DNA of 64,000 nt, from NCBI RefSeq assembly GCF_030062155.1, contig NZ_CP118269.1, positions 1,612,001-1,676,000 on the forward strand. The letters run 5' to 3'. Below, in pieces: positions 36,071 through 44,370 of this stretch. A model generated the notes under the pieces. The model made no database searches, was not told where the DNA came from, and was given only the letters and a program-made list of their open reading frames with translations. Both the position numbers and the translations under genes were made by a program. Source of the DNA: Pantoea sp. Lij88. GTDB lineage: Bacteria; Pseudomonadota; Gammaproteobacteria; Enterobacterales; Enterobacteriaceae. Position 1 is the first letter of the stretch, and every line of letters starts with the position of its first letter.

Positions 36071-36550
36071 ATGGCTGATGTTCACTCCAGCGAAACACGC
36101 AGCAAAAATATGCGTGCCATTCGCGCTCAGGATACGGCCATTGAGCAACGTATTGCGCTGTTGCTGAAAGACCGGGGGTTCAGCTTTCGCGTGCAGGATA
36201 AAAATCTGCCGGGTCGGCCCGATTTCGTTCTGACAGAACAGCAGGCGATTATCTTTGTTCATGGCTGCTTCTGGCATCGGCATCACTGCTATCTGTTTAA
36301 AATGCCGGCGACGCGCACCGAGTTCTGGACGGGAAAAATCAACAGCAATGTTGAACGTGACCGGCGCTATGTGCGCCAGCTGCACGAGGGCGGCTGGAAA
36401 GTGCTGATTATCTGGGAGTGCGCACTACGCGGCAAGCTGCGCCTGGGCGATCAGGACCTGCTGGAGCGGCTGGAGGAGTGGCTGCTGGCGATGTCGGAGA
36501 GTGCCGAGGTCGACCATCAGGGCATCCATCATTACAACGCCGATTGCTAA
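36071..36550 (+). CDS. vsr: Very short patch repair endonuclease Vsr
   Basis: Vsr nicks 5' of the T in T:G mismatches produced by deamination of 5-methylcytosine at Dcm sites. The 159-residue product keeps catalytic Asp51 (GRPDFVL), His64 and His69 in FVHGCFWHRHHC, and the zinc ligands Cys66, His71, Cys73 and Cys117. AAGGAGAGG precedes ATG 36071. It is divergent from dcm across a 190-base gap and starts a likely operon with the small gene at 36603 and yedI. Confidence 0.96.
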   Translation: MADVHSSETRSKNMRAIRAQDTAIEQRIALLLKDRGFSFRVQDKNLPGRPDFVLTEQQAIIFVHGCFWHRHHCYLFKMPATRTEFWTGKINSNVERDRRYVRQLHEGGWKVLIIWECALRGKLRLGDQDLLERLEEWLLAMSESAEVDHQGIHHYNADC

Positions 36551-36602
36551 TCAGGGACATAATTGGTTAGATCGGCGCTTTCTCCGTGGCCAGGAGCCTG
36601 AA

Positions 36603-36878
36603 ATGAGCAGCATAAAACTGACGGTAAAACGCCTTTACCAGATTCGTGACGAGCGGATGGTAAACACCAAAGCGACCGCGCGGGTCTACTGCGGCGACAG
36701 GCTTATCGCCACGGAGGAGATCACCGGCCTGACCGAAAGCCCGGTCAGCAAATACTTGCATGCTGAAGGAGCAGCGGGTGAGGCGGTGCGGGTTGAGTGG
36801 GATTGTGAGGGCATCGCCGAGATGACCGTTACGGAAATTGAGCGCTGCCCATGTTGTCAACATAACGAACCAGACTAA
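36603..36878 (+). CDS. Conserved small protein with C-terminal CPCC motif
   Basis: The 91-residue product begins [20 protein letters not shown] and ends with [10 protein letters not shown], a possible metal-binding or redox CxxC. It lies between vsr and yedI and is probably co-transcribed with them (10 bases before the yedI TTG). An open frame upstream to 36501 overlaps vsr and is rejected. I cannot name the family. Confidence 0.65.
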   Translation: MSSIKLTVKRLYQIRDERMVNTKATARVYCGDRLIATEEITGLTESPVSKYLHAEGAAGEAVRVEWDCEGIAEMTVTEIERCPCCQHNEPD

Positions 36879-36888
36879 GGATAAGATT

Positions 36889-37800
36889 TTGGCAGGCACC
36901 AGTTTACTGACTTTACTTGATGATATTGCAACACTTCTGGACGATATTTCCGTCATGGGGAAAGTGGCGGCGAAAAAGACCGCTGGCGTACTGGGCGACG
37001 ATCTGTCGCTGAATGCACAGCAGGTCACTGGCGTAAAAGCCAACCGTGAGCTGCCGGTAGTGTGGGGCGTGGCCAAGGGATCGTTCCTCAATAAACTGAT
37101 CCTGGTACCGCTGGCGCTGATTATCTCCGCGTTTGCGCCCTGGCTGATTACGCCGCTGCTGATGATCGGCGGGGCCTATCTCTGCTACGAAGGCGTGGAG
37201 AAGGTGATGCACACGCTGCAGCAGGACAAGCAGAGCAAATCGCCGGAAGCGCGCAAGCAGCGGCTCGATTCGCTGGCGAATCAGAATGCGGCAGAGTTTG
37301 AGAAGAAGAAGATCAAAGGCGCAGTACGCACCGACTTCATTCTCTCTGCCGAGATCGTCGCGATTACCTTAGGCATCGTGTCGGAAGCGCCGCTGCTCAA
37401 TCAGGTGATTATCCTGGCGGGCATCGCGATTCTGGTCACCATTGGTGTGTACGGTATCGTGGCCGCCATCGTAAAAATCGATGACCTCGGCTTCTGGCTG
37501 CGTGAAAAAACCTCACGCCTTGCACAGGGGATTGGCAGCGTGCTGCTGGCTGCCGCGCCCTGGCTGATGAAAATTCTGTCGGTCGTCGGCACCATCGCGA
37601 TGTTCCTGGTCGGCGGCGGTATCGTGGTGCATGGCATCGCGCCGCTGCATCATCTGATTGAGGAAGTCAGCAGCGGTTTCAGTGGCTGGATCGCGATGCT
37701 GCTGAGCAACGGCGCCAACCTGGTGCTCGGTTTTATCATTGGGTCGATCGTGCTGTTAGTGGTCAACCTTATTGCCAGAGTGCGCGGAAAATCGGTATAA
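36889..37800 (+). CDS. yedI: YedI-family inner-membrane protein
   Basis: The 303-residue product follows E. coli YedI (DUF808) closely: [90 protein letters not shown]. Several membrane segments are evident. The start is a TTG at 36889, with AGGA seven bases before it; an ATG upstream would overlap the preceding gene and add unrelated residues. Function is unknown; the family is predicted to be transport-related. Confidence 0.92.
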   Translation: MAGTSLLTLLDDIATLLDDISVMGKVAAKKTAGVLGDDLSLNAQQVTGVKANRELPVVWGVAKGSFLNKLILVPLALIISAFAPWLITPLLMIGGAYLCYEGVEKVMHTLQQDKQSKSPEARKQRLDSLANQNAAEFEKKKIKGAVRTDFILSAEIVAITLGIVSEAPLLNQVIILAGIAILVTIGVYGIVAAIVKIDDLGFWLREKTSRLAQGIGSVLLAAAPWLMKILSVVGTIAMFLVGGGIVVHGIAPLHHLIEEVSSGFSGWIAMLLSNGANLVLGFIIGSIVLLVVNLIARVRGKSV

Positions 37801-37833
37801 AGCGCACTGTGATTTACGGTCAGGAGAATGACG

Positions 37834-37965
37834 ATGAACGACGACATGTTTGAATTTGATATCGACGCGCAGCTGGAGCAGGCTGAAGCGAAAGCAGAGA
37901 AAAAAGCCAGCGAAGTGCCGGATGATCTCGGCGACGAAGCCGATTGCGAAGGCTGTAAAATCTGA
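37834..37965 (+). CDS. 43-residue acidic protein ending in CEGC
   Basis: ATG 37834 follows CAGGAG at good spacing and is 33 bases after yedI. The peptide (MNDDMFEFDIDAQLEQAEAK ... DEADCEGCKI) is acidic, helical and ends with a CxxC pair. A strong terminator follows 25 bases after the stop. It is short but well supported by its signals. No family recognised. Confidence 0.6.
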   Translation: MNDDMFEFDIDAQLEQAEAKAEKKASEVPDDLGDEADCEGCKI

Positions 37966-37989
37966 CGTCAACGTCAATACTTCATCAAA

Positions 37990-38018
37990 GCGGATAAGTT
38001 TTTTTATCCGCTTTTTTT
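37990..38018 (+). terminator. Rho-independent terminator
   Basis: GCGGATAA-gttttt-TTATCCGC followed by seven T residues; it ends the vsr-to-37965 unit. Confidence 0.92.
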
Positions 38019-38150
38019 ATTTTCCGCATATCCAGCTGATTAATTCCGAATTTGCCCTTTTTTTGCGTGCCTTAACAGGCAAGGGTCAGCTTTGCCTGCT
38101 ATAAAGACAATAATCACTCAGGTTAGTAACATCCATTTAAGGAGCGCAAC

Positions 38151-38330
38151 ATGGTTTTCGCAATCAGTGAAGAAGTGCAGCACAAGGAACAGGGACAGAC
38201 GATGGTAGTGACCGGCTTTGCGAGTGGCATGGTGGAGTGCCGCTGGTATGACGGTTATGCCGTGCGCAGCGAAGCGTTTCGTAGCGATGAACTCTGCGCC
38301 CTGAATCCTGCGCAGCAGCTGGCAAGCTGA
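38151..38330 (+). CDS. yodC: YodC family protein (DUF2158)
   Basis: The 59-residue product contains MVVTGFASGMVECRWYDGY, matching E. coli YodC (MIVTGYSSGMVECRWYDGY). AAGGAG at 38139-38144 precedes ATG 38151. These are small basic-to-neutral proteins of unknown function. A terminator hairpin follows at 38339. Confidence 0.9.
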   Translation: MVFAISEEVQHKEQGQTMVVTGFASGMVECRWYDGYAVRSEAFRSDELCALNPAQQLAS

Positions 38331-38338
38331 TAACATCA

Positions 38339-38376
38339 GGCCTGTGGGTCCTGCGACCCGTCAGGCCCGCTTTCTG
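38339..38376 (+). terminator. Hairpin after yodC
   Basis: GGCCTG-GGGTC-ctgc-GACCC-CAGGCC nested stem followed by cgctttct. Confidence 0.65.
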
Positions 38377-38414
38377 CTTCTCTGTGGCCCGGCACACTCC
38401 CTGTGCCGCCTGTG

Positions 38415-39635
38415 TCAGACGTTACCGTCGTTATCCTCTTCCACGGCCTGATAGATACGCTGCAATACGTCCGGGAACGCGGACTGCACACGACTCCAGC
38501 TGGGGATAAACGGCTTATCGTTAGGACGTTCAATAAAGGCCTGTCCCGCCTCCAGAATCGACTGGGTAAACATCTCTACCGCCGCCTCTTCGACGTGCTG
38601 ATCAAACTTCAGCCCGTTCATCGCCGCCTCGTGGTTATATGTCTCCATCATATCCAGCGCATTACGGTAATAAGTTGCCTTAAGGACACGGAACGAGTCG
38701 CTGGTCAGCGGCACGCCCATGGTAGCGAGCTTACGCAGCAGTGACTGGACGATATCGCTGCTCATACGTTTCAGGCCGCCGGTGCCATCATCTTCTGCCA
38801 GTGGCTGGTGCTTGTGGTCATAATTATCGGCGATCTCAACCTGGCATGACTGACGGGTGGTGTAGTTACGATAAATCTCCGACAGCACGCCAATCTCCAG
38901 ACCCCAGTCGCCCGGAATTTTAATGCCGTTCAGCACATGCGTTCGCATGGCGAACTCTCCGGAGAGCGGATAGCGGAAGCTCGACAGGTAATCCAGATAT
39001 TCTGAATGGCCATAGACTTTCTGCAGCGAACGCAGCAGCGGCCCGACCAGCAGACGGCCTACGCGGCCATTGAGCTTGCCATCCGCGACGCGTGCATAGA
39101 AGCCCTTACAGAACTCATACTGAAACGCCGGGTTAGCCAGCGGGTAGAGCAGACGGGCCAGCATGCCGCGCTCATAGGTCACGATATCGCAGTCATGCAG
39201 CGCCACACAGCTGGTGCGGTCCGACGCCAGCGTATAGCCCGTGCAGAACCAGACATTACGGCCTTTACCGGGGTTAGTGGGCGACAGGCCCTCTTTATCC
39301 AGCTCCGCATCGATTGCCTTCAGACGCGGGCCGTCATTCCACAGAATGCGATGCCGTTGCGGCAGGCGGGAGAAAAAGTCGCGGGCAAACAGGAACTGGT
39401 CGCGGTCGGCGCGATCCAGGCCAATCACGATCTCATCCAGGTAAGGCACTTTCGCCAGCTCATCGACGATTTTCGTCAGCGCCGGGCCTTCAAGTTCGGA
39501 AAACAGCGATGGCAGGATCAGCCCCATTTTGCGTTTGCGGGCAAAGCGTACCATCTCTTTTTCCAGCGACTCCACGCTACGGTGGGTGAGGTTGTGGAAG
39601 TTAGTGATTACGCCATTCTGATAAAAGTCACTCAT
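38415..39635 (-). CDS. Glucosyl-3-phosphoglycerate synthase-like glycosyltransferase
   Basis: The 406-residue cytosolic GT-A enzyme has family segments KRKMGLILPSLFSELEGPAL, YLDEIVIGLDRAD, the metal site ALHDCDIVTYER (DxD), YPLSGEFAMR and DWGLEIGVLSEIYR, typical of GT81 enzymes. Such enzymes join a sugar nucleotide to 3-phosphoglycerate. It is 30 bases downstream of an MpgP-like phosphatase and would share its transcript, so together they should make glucosylglycerate (or mannosylglycerate), a compatible solute. The sugar donor is not proven by sequence. Confidence 0.87.
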   Translation of the reverse strand: MSDFYQNGVITNFHNLTHRSVESLEKEMVRFARKRKMGLILPSLFSELEGPALTKIVDELAKVPYLDEIVIGLDRADRDQFLFARDFFSRLPQRHRILWNDGPRLKAIDAELDKEGLSPTNPGKGRNVWFCTGYTLASDRTSCVALHDCDIVTYERGMLARLLYPLANPAFQYEFCKGFYARVADGKLNGRVGRLLVGPLLRSLQKVYGHSEYLDYLSSFRYPLSGEFAMRTHVLNGIKIPGDWGLEIGVLSEIYRNYTTRQSCQVEIADNYDHKHQPLAEDDGTGGLKRMSSDIVQSLLRKLATMGVPLTSDSFRVLKATYYRNALDMMETYNHEAAMNGLKFDQHVEEAAVEMFTQSILEAGQAFIERPNDKPFIPSWSRVQSAFPDVLQRIYQAVEEDNDGNV

Positions 39636-39665
39636 CGCATCATCCTTTTAATACCCGTGGGCAGC

Positions 39666-40457
39666 TTATTGAGGTTGAGTCAAAAAATAGTCCAGCCCTT
39701 CACGCCAGCCTTCGGGGCCATGATGAGCGGTATGATAGACCTGCTGCTGGTCGGCCCGGCTGAGTGTGACCGGTGTTTTACTGTAGCCCTTAATGACCAC
39801 GGCATAATCAACCGCATCCAGCATCGGGGCATCGTTAGGCCCGTCACCCAGTCCGATGGTGGTGCGTGTCTCTCCGGGTGAGTGCGCCAGCAGCCAGCGC
39901 AGCGCTTCGCCTTTGCCGCTGCCTGCGGGCATGACATGCCAGAAACGGCCGCCTTGGGTCAGCGCCAGGCCTTCCGCCCGCAGCGCGTCATGGAACCGGT
40001 CAAAGGCGTCGTTACTATCGCGCCAGACAATCACTTCAGACGCATCGCGCTGACGCGACAGTTCTGCATCCGCCTCGCTCAGACCGGTCATTGAAGAAAT
40101 TTCCGGATCAGAGAAGTCATGGAAGCCGGTAAAACGGTATTCAGCTTTCAAAGCAGCCAGCCGCTGACAGAGGGCGTCATAGGTCAGCGCGCTGTCGGGC
40201 AGCCGGATCCGCTGCTGATCGTGGGTTTGCACCACAGCGCCGTTTTCAGCAATAAACGGTGAGCCGCTGATGCCGAGCCTTTTTTGCAGAGGAATGATCT
40301 CGGCTGCGGTTTTGCTGGAACAGATCACCAGTGGAATCTCATGCTGTTTCAGCGTGGTGAGCCATTCGGTGGCCGCATCCCAGCGATAGGTATGATGGTC
40401 AAGTAATGAACCATCCAGGTCGGTGATAATCATTAACGGCTGGTGGAGATTAGGCAT
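39666..40457 (-). CDS. mpgP: Mannosyl/glucosyl-3-phosphoglycerate phosphatase (MpgP/YedP family)
   Basis: A 263-residue HAD-superfamily phosphatase. Motif I is IITDLDGSLLDHH (Asp13 and Asp15), motif II VICSSKTAAE, and motif IV GLGDGPNDAPMLDAVDYAVV, with a Cof-type cap. It matches E. coli YedP. It would dephosphorylate the phospho-sugar-glycerate made by the downstream synthase at 38415-39635. In many E. coli-type genomes yedP is present without a synthase, so the complete pair here is informative. It is divergent from dsrA. Confidence 0.9.
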   Translation of the reverse strand: MPNLHQPLMIITDLDGSLLDHHTYRWDAATEWLTTLKQHEIPLVICSSKTAAEIIPLQKRLGISGSPFIAENGAVVQTHDQQRIRLPDSALTYDALCQRLAALKAEYRFTGFHDFSDPEISSMTGLSEADAELSRQRDASEVIVWRDSNDAFDRFHDALRAEGLALTQGGRFWHVMPAGSGKGEALRWLLAHSPGETRTTIGLGDGPNDAPMLDAVDYAVVIKGYSKTPVTLSRADQQQVYHTAHHGPEGWREGLDYFLTQPQ

Positions 40458-40700
40458 TCACAGCTCCTTTCATCACGTTCGCGGCTAAAGCAGCGATTTT
40501 TCAATATTATAGTTGAATATGGCTCACACTTTTTTTCCTGCGCCGCTGGGGCAAATTCCAGGATAATTCTTAAAACCGGAGGACACCAAAAGAGGGGGAT
40601 GCATGAAGTGTGCAACGTTAAGTCACTGGCAGGCGCGGAGTTTTCGTCACGATTGCGTGATAATTACCCGATATGTTGCAGAAACGTGCATATCTGATAC
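40458..40700. other. Divergent region between mpgP and dsrA
   Basis: No supported gene. It presumably holds the mpgP-gpgS promoter on the minus strand; short reading frames here have no ribosome-binding sites. Confidence 0.5.
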
Positions 40701-40728
40701 TTGTTTCGGAGTCGGGATAGCGTAATCT
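40701..40728 (+). promoter_or_regulatory. Putative dsrA promoter
   Basis: TTGTTT (40701-40706), a 16-base spacer, and TAATCT (40723-40728). The predicted start near 40733-40735 aligns with the 5' end of E. coli DsrA counted back from the conserved core. Confidence 0.5.
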
Positions 40729-40732
40729 GCAG

Positions 40733-40800
40733 AGGTGTTAAGAATTCCCTGGTGTAACGAATTGAATTTTTTACCCGGCAATCATGCCGGGTATTTTTTT
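40733..40800 (+). ncRNA. dsrA: DsrA small regulatory RNA (short form)
   Basis: Bases 40748-40763 (CCTGGTGTAACGAATT) are identical to the rpoS-pairing core of E. coli DsrA and are followed, as there, by a T-rich single-stranded run. A terminator closes the RNA: ACCCGGCA-atca-TGCCGGGT plus seven T residues (40773-40800). Gene order (mpgP divergent on one side, yodD on the other) is that of E. coli dsrA. The RNA would be about 68 bases against 87 in E. coli; the central H-NS-pairing stem-loop appears to be missing. DsrA with Hfq activates rpoS translation. Confidence 0.8.
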
Positions 40801-40825
40801 GAAATCGATTTCATCAACGCAATTG

Positions 40826-41044
40826 TCAGGCGCGATAGTTAGAAATGTCGATTTCAAACGCCTCCGCCAGTTCGGTGTAGGAGTAGTAAATCTCTCCTTC
40901 TACTTCCAGCCGTGGCGTCTGGCCCTGATCCATAAACTCCCGTATCTCTCCTGACGTTCTGGCCTGAATCGCCGCCAGTAACCCCTCGACATCAACCTGT
41001 AAATCCGACGGCTGACCTTCGCTGTGCTGTTTTTCGTCTGTCAT
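40826..41044 (-). CDS. yodD: YodD family protein
   Basis: The 72-residue acidic product (QVDVEGLLAAIQ ... YYSYTELAEAFEIDISNYRA) matches E. coli YodD (VDVDALLAAINE ... YHTWRELADAFELDI). ATG 41044 is chosen because AGGAG precedes it; a longer frame to 41179 adds a basic unrelated leader. YodD is a stress-induced small protein of unknown mechanism. Its convergent position beside dsrA is conserved. Confidence 0.88.
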   Translation of the reverse strand: MTDEKQHSEGQPSDLQVDVEGLLAAIQARTSGEIREFMDQGQTPRLEVEGEIYYSYTELAEAFEIDISNYRA

Positions 41045-41121
41045 TTTCAGACTCCTGAGAGCAAACAGAATATTCAGTATAGAACGCGATGCAGAAAGGC
41101 GGGGACGGGCAGATCGCAGGC

Positions 41122-41146
41122 AAAAAAAAGCCCGCGCTGCGCGGGC
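41122..41146 (-). terminator. Minus-strand terminator upstream of yodD
   Basis: On the minus strand GCCCGCGCAGCGCGGGC is followed by eight T residues. It lies between the upstream minus-strand spacer and the yodD start, so it would either end a short RNA or act in the yodD leader. Confidence 0.8.
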
Positions 41147-41362
41147 AAAATCCTTGTTACTTTCAGGTTGTGGCTGCACCTATGGGGGTGGTGCAGTAGA
41201 AGGAGTGTAAAGGCCAGGCGCGTAAGAAGTCTTGCGGTGAAATGTTAAGAAATTGCAAAATTCCGGACTTACTCAGATTTACCTGACTTTTCGCCTGAAC
41301 AGAGCAGATTCAGCTATAGTTATTGATAAAGCTGATTTTTATCAATACCTAAAGGAATGGTT

Positions 41363-41521
41363 ATGGACATCTTAAGAATTATTATCGCGATTCTGCTGCC
41401 TCCGCTGGGCGTATTCATGCAGGTCGGTTTTGGCGGCGCCTTCTGGCTGAACATCCTGCTGACGATCTGTGGTTATATCCCCGGTATCATTCATGCCGTC
41501 TGGGTCATTGCCCGCCGCTAA
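41363..41521 (+). CDS. YqaE/Pmp3-family small membrane protein
   Basis: The 52-residue product has two hydrophobic helices with the family signature (IIIAILLPPLGVFMQVGFGG then FWLNILLTICGYIPGIIHAV). Pmp3-type proteins sit in the inner membrane and are linked to salt and membrane-potential stress. AAAGGA precedes ATG 41363. An inverted repeat TTGATAAA/TTTATCAA lies at 41323-41345, directly upstream, and may be a regulatory site. Confidence 0.9.
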   Translation: MDILRIIIAILLPPLGVFMQVGFGGAFWLNILLTICGYIPGIIHAVWVIARR

Positions 41522-41583
41522 CGCGCTGCATCGGCACGGTTCTTCGTTTAGACTGTACGCAGTAAATAATCAGGAGAACCGAA

Positions 41584-41778
41584 ATGAAGGTAAATGACCG
41601 CGTCAGCGTCAAAACCGATGGCGGCCCGCGTCGCACTGGCACCATTCTGGCGATGGAGCCATTTAATGAAGGCACCATGTTCCTGGTAGCGCTCGAGGAT
41701 TATCCGTTGGGCATCTGGTTTTTTAACGAGACTCATCAGCCGGATGGCATATTCGTTGAGCCTTACCAGGACGCCTGA
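41584..41778 (+). CDS. dsrB: DsrB protein
   Basis: The 64-residue product ([19 protein letters not shown], then [16 protein letters not shown]) matches E. coli DsrB ([19 protein letters not shown]). CAGGAG precedes the ATG. Function unknown; E. coli dsrB is RpoS-dependent and lies beside rcsA and dsrA, as here. A terminator follows at 41793. Confidence 0.95.
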   Translation: MKVNDRVSVKTDGGPRRTGTILAMEPFNEGTMFLVALEDYPLGIWFFNETHQPDGIFVEPYQDA

Positions 41779-41792
41779 ATCTGACGCGCATT

Positions 41793-41834
41793 AAAAAAGC
41801 CGCATTTCCGACTGCCGGAAAGGCGGCTTTTTGC
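41793..41834. terminator. Bidirectional terminator after dsrB and mcp
   Basis: AAAAAAGCCGC-TTTCCG-actg-CCGGAAA-GGCGGCTTTTT with A and T flanks, lying between convergent dsrB and the chemoreceptor gene. Confidence 0.9.
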
Positions 41835-41886
41835 TGTTGGCGACTAAGCGGCTGAGGTCAGCTGCTTAACGTTATCCGGCATGATC

Positions 41887-43593
41887 TCAGAAGGTTTCCC
41901 AGTTATCAGTACCGGCGGCCAGCGCAGGACGTGGCGCCAGCGCCGGGGTTTTTAACGGGGCAGAGGCGCGAGGAGCCGCACCTGCGGTCGCAGGTGAATC
42001 CTGCAGGCGGAATGCGGCTACCGCCTGCGTCAGTTTACCCGCCTGATCTTCCAGCGAGGCTGCTGCTGCGGACGCTTCTTCCACCAGCGAGGCGTTCTGC
42101 TGAGTCACGTTATCCATCTCGGTGACCGCCTGGCTCACCTGCTGAATACCGCGGCTCTGCTCGTCTGACGCCGCGGCAATCTCCGACATAATATCGGTGA
42201 CGCGACGAACCGCTTCGACAATCTCACCCATGGTGCTGCCGGCTTCGCCAACCTGATGGGAACCGTCATTGATCAGCGTGACCGACTCAGCAATCAGCGA
42301 TTCAATTTCTTTAGCCGCCTGCGCACTGCGCTGGGCCAGACTCCGCACTTCACTGGCCACCACGGCAAAACCACGACCCTGTTCACCGGCACGCGCCGCT
42401 TCGACCGCCGCGTTCAATGCCAGGATGTTGGTCTGGAATGCAATGCTGTTGATGACGTTGGTGATCTCAGCGATCTTTTTCGAGCTGCCGGAGATATTGG
42501 TCATGGTTTTCACGACGCTATTGACCAGATCACCCCCGCTGCGCGCTTTACCGGAGGCATCCGCTGCCAGCTGGCTGGCATGATGGGCATTCTCGGCGTT
42601 CTGTTTCACCGTGGCAGTCAGCTGTTCCATGCTGGCAGCCGTCTGCTCCAGCGCCGCCGCCTGCTGCTCGGTGCGCGAAGAGAGATCGGTGTTGCCGGCT
42701 GAAATTTCGCTGGAGCCCTGATAAATCGCCACAGCGCCTTCACGCACCGTACCGACGGTGGTCACCAGCGACTGCTGCATCAGCTGCAGATTATGGATCA
42801 GCGTACCAATCTCACTGCGCCCAAAGGGCAGGGGAGCGGAGGTCAGGTCACCCTGAGCAATACGTTCGATACGCATCACCGACTGACGCAGCGGGTTAAT
42901 CACCACGCGGCGCAGGAAGACAAAGGTCAGCAGCACCAGCACCAGTGCAGCACTGAACGCCACGGCCATAGAGATAAAGCCGATGCGCGACTGCTGATCT
43001 GCTTCGGCGGTAATGGCATTGGCACGGTCAGTACGAATCTTAATCGCCTTCAGTAGCACCGCGTTATAGTCTTCGTCCAGCTTGCGGGTAACGTCGGTTT
43101 CCTGCGCGATAATGCCCTCGAAGCTGCCCTGCTTACCGGCCTCGATCATCGGTATCAGGCCTTTATTAATGTAATCGTTGAAACGTGCCTGCAGCGTGGC
43201 GTCCAGTTCCGTGTCAGCCGGGGTCTTCACTTCACGTGCCTGATAGACGGCGAAGCCATCCTTTGCCTGCTGAATCCGTTTTTCAGCCGCAGCCACGTTG
43301 GCGCGAAATGCGTCCATGTCACCAATACGTGCGGCGGCACCGGCCTGAATAATCGTCAGGCGCGCAGTACGCAGGTGGTTTGAACTGTTAGAGAGGCCCA
43401 TTCGGACCTGAATCTCGTCCGTGGCATCATCGAGGGAGTGATTACCTAAAATCAGAAAGTAACTGGCGACACCTATACAGAGTGCGAACAGCAGCAAAAT
43501 GCCGCCGAAGATCAGGCTAAACAGCGGCACCAGGCGGAGATTCTGCCAGATGCCAGCGCTTTTCTGTCCATCATTATCTAATGCAGTGTTCAT
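41887..43593 (-). CDS. Methyl-accepting chemotaxis protein with NWETF tail
   Basis: A 568-residue Tsr/Tar-class receptor. A short N-terminal cytoplasmic stretch precedes TM1 (LFSLIFGGILLLFALCIGV), then a TarH-like periplasmic sensor (NHLRTARLTIIQAGAA), TM2 near residues 208-230, HAMP, two methylation helices, and the tip ([19 protein letters not shown]). The extreme C-terminus is NWETF, the CheR/CheB tether, so this is a high-abundance-type receptor. A sigma-28 promoter lies upstream (43630-43656). Ligand unknown. Confidence 0.95.
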   Translation of the reverse strand: MNTALDNDGQKSAGIWQNLRLVPLFSLIFGGILLLFALCIGVASYFLILGNHSLDDATDEIQVRMGLSNSSNHLRTARLTIIQAGAAARIGDMDAFRANVAAAEKRIQQAKDGFAVYQAREVKTPADTELDATLQARFNDYINKGLIPMIEAGKQGSFEGIIAQETDVTRKLDEDYNAVLLKAIKIRTDRANAITAEADQQSRIGFISMAVAFSAALVLVLLTFVFLRRVVINPLRQSVMRIERIAQGDLTSAPLPFGRSEIGTLIHNLQLMQQSLVTTVGTVREGAVAIYQGSSEISAGNTDLSSRTEQQAAALEQTAASMEQLTATVKQNAENAHHASQLAADASGKARSGGDLVNSVVKTMTNISGSSKKIAEITNVINSIAFQTNILALNAAVEAARAGEQGRGFAVVASEVRSLAQRSAQAAKEIESLIAESVTLINDGSHQVGEAGSTMGEIVEAVRRVTDIMSEIAAASDEQSRGIQQVSQAVTEMDNVTQQNASLVEEASAAAASLEDQAGKLTQAVAAFRLQDSPATAGAAPRASAPLKTPALAPRPALAAGTDNWETF

Positions 43594-43629
43594 ATCCTTG
43601 CTCTCTTGAGGCTGTTGTTATAAGGCATA

Positions 43630-43656
43630 ACATCGGCAAAAGAGCGTAAAGGGTTA
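43630..43656 (-). promoter_or_regulatory. Sigma-28 (FliA) promoter of the chemoreceptor
   Basis: On the minus strand TAAC, 15 bases, then GCCGATGT, close to TAAA-N15-GCCGATAA, 36 bases upstream of the ATG. Confidence 0.75.
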
Positions 43657-43691
43657 GCGGTAAGAGTGAGATGTGGATCGCAATTTTGAGC

Positions 43692-43719
43692 AAAAAAAAA
43701 CCGGCCATCAAGGCCGGTT
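43692..43719 (-). terminator. Terminator of rcsA
   Basis: On the minus strand AACCGGCC-ttgat-GGCCGGTT followed by a long T run, just after the rcsA stop. Confidence 0.9.
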
Positions 43720-43734
43720 ATTCAGGTTTTACGA

Positions 43735-44370
43735 TCAGCGAATATTAACGTAAATACCCGAGGTCACATTATCGGTCAAACGCACCACATGATAAATAAC
43801 CTGCTTATTATGGGTTTTGATTTTGCGTTTAATATTACCTTTGTGTGACGATACCGTTTTGGCCTTAATTTGCATTTTATCTGAGATCTGGATGGTATCA
43901 TGACCTGACATCCACATCTTCAGCATGTTTGACTCAGTCTGGCTCAGGGTTAATGGATGAACATCCATGCCCGAAGAGATGCGGGCAGACTGGTTAAGCT
44001 TCTTCTGCAAATAGGTTCCGAGTAAAGAGTCCAGGGTCGATGTCTTCATCGCTTTTGACGTAATAATCAGGTTCTTACGAACGTAGAGATATTCTTCAAA
44101 ATGGATATTGCTAATCGCCATGAATATAAAGAACAGCGTATCGGGATGCTGCGTAATAATAGTGCGGATACGTTCACTGGAATCTGGCTCATGAATGAAA
44201 CAATCTTCATTAATAAAGACGACACCAGGGTTTAATTGCTCACATTTTTGCTGTAGTTGCTCAATATCGGAGACAGAAGAGATATTTTTCTTCTTAACTC
44301 CTTTTAAAGACATATAGTCTGATAATCCCAGGCGTGTGTAGTTGCAGGAATCCATAATAATAGTTGGCAT
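43735..44370 (-). CDS. rcsA: RcsA, LuxR-type co-activator of capsule synthesis
   Basis: RcsA pairs with RcsB to activate exopolysaccharide genes and repress flhDC. The 211-residue product (start [20 protein letters not shown]) matches E. coli RcsA, with [12 protein letters not shown] in the N-terminal domain and a near-identical C-terminal HTH ([20 protein letters not shown] then [20 protein letters not shown]). The family start MPTII at 44370 is preferred over an in-frame GTG at 44388. In Erwinia and Pantoea it controls stewartan or amylovoran synthesis. It is a short-lived Lon substrate. Confidence 0.96.
   Translation of the reverse strand: MPTIIMDSCNYTRLGLSDYMSLKGVKKKNISSVSDIEQLQQKCEQLNPGVVFINEDCFIHEPDSSERIRTIITQHPDTLFFIFMAISNIHFEEYLYVRKNLIITSKAMKTSTLDSLLGTYLQKKLNQSARISSGMDVHPLTLSQTESNMLKMWMSGHDTIQISDKMQIKAKTVSSHKGNIKRKIKTHNKQVIYHVVRLTDNVTSGIYVNIR

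Noticed and set aside
36501..36602. Upstream extension of the small gene after vsr
   Set aside because: It overlaps the vsr 3' end in another frame; ATG 36603 begins the coherent protein.
39006..39881. 291-codon plus-strand frame opposite the GpgS-like gene
   Set aside because: Antisense to conserved GT81 and HAD motifs; no ribosome-binding site.
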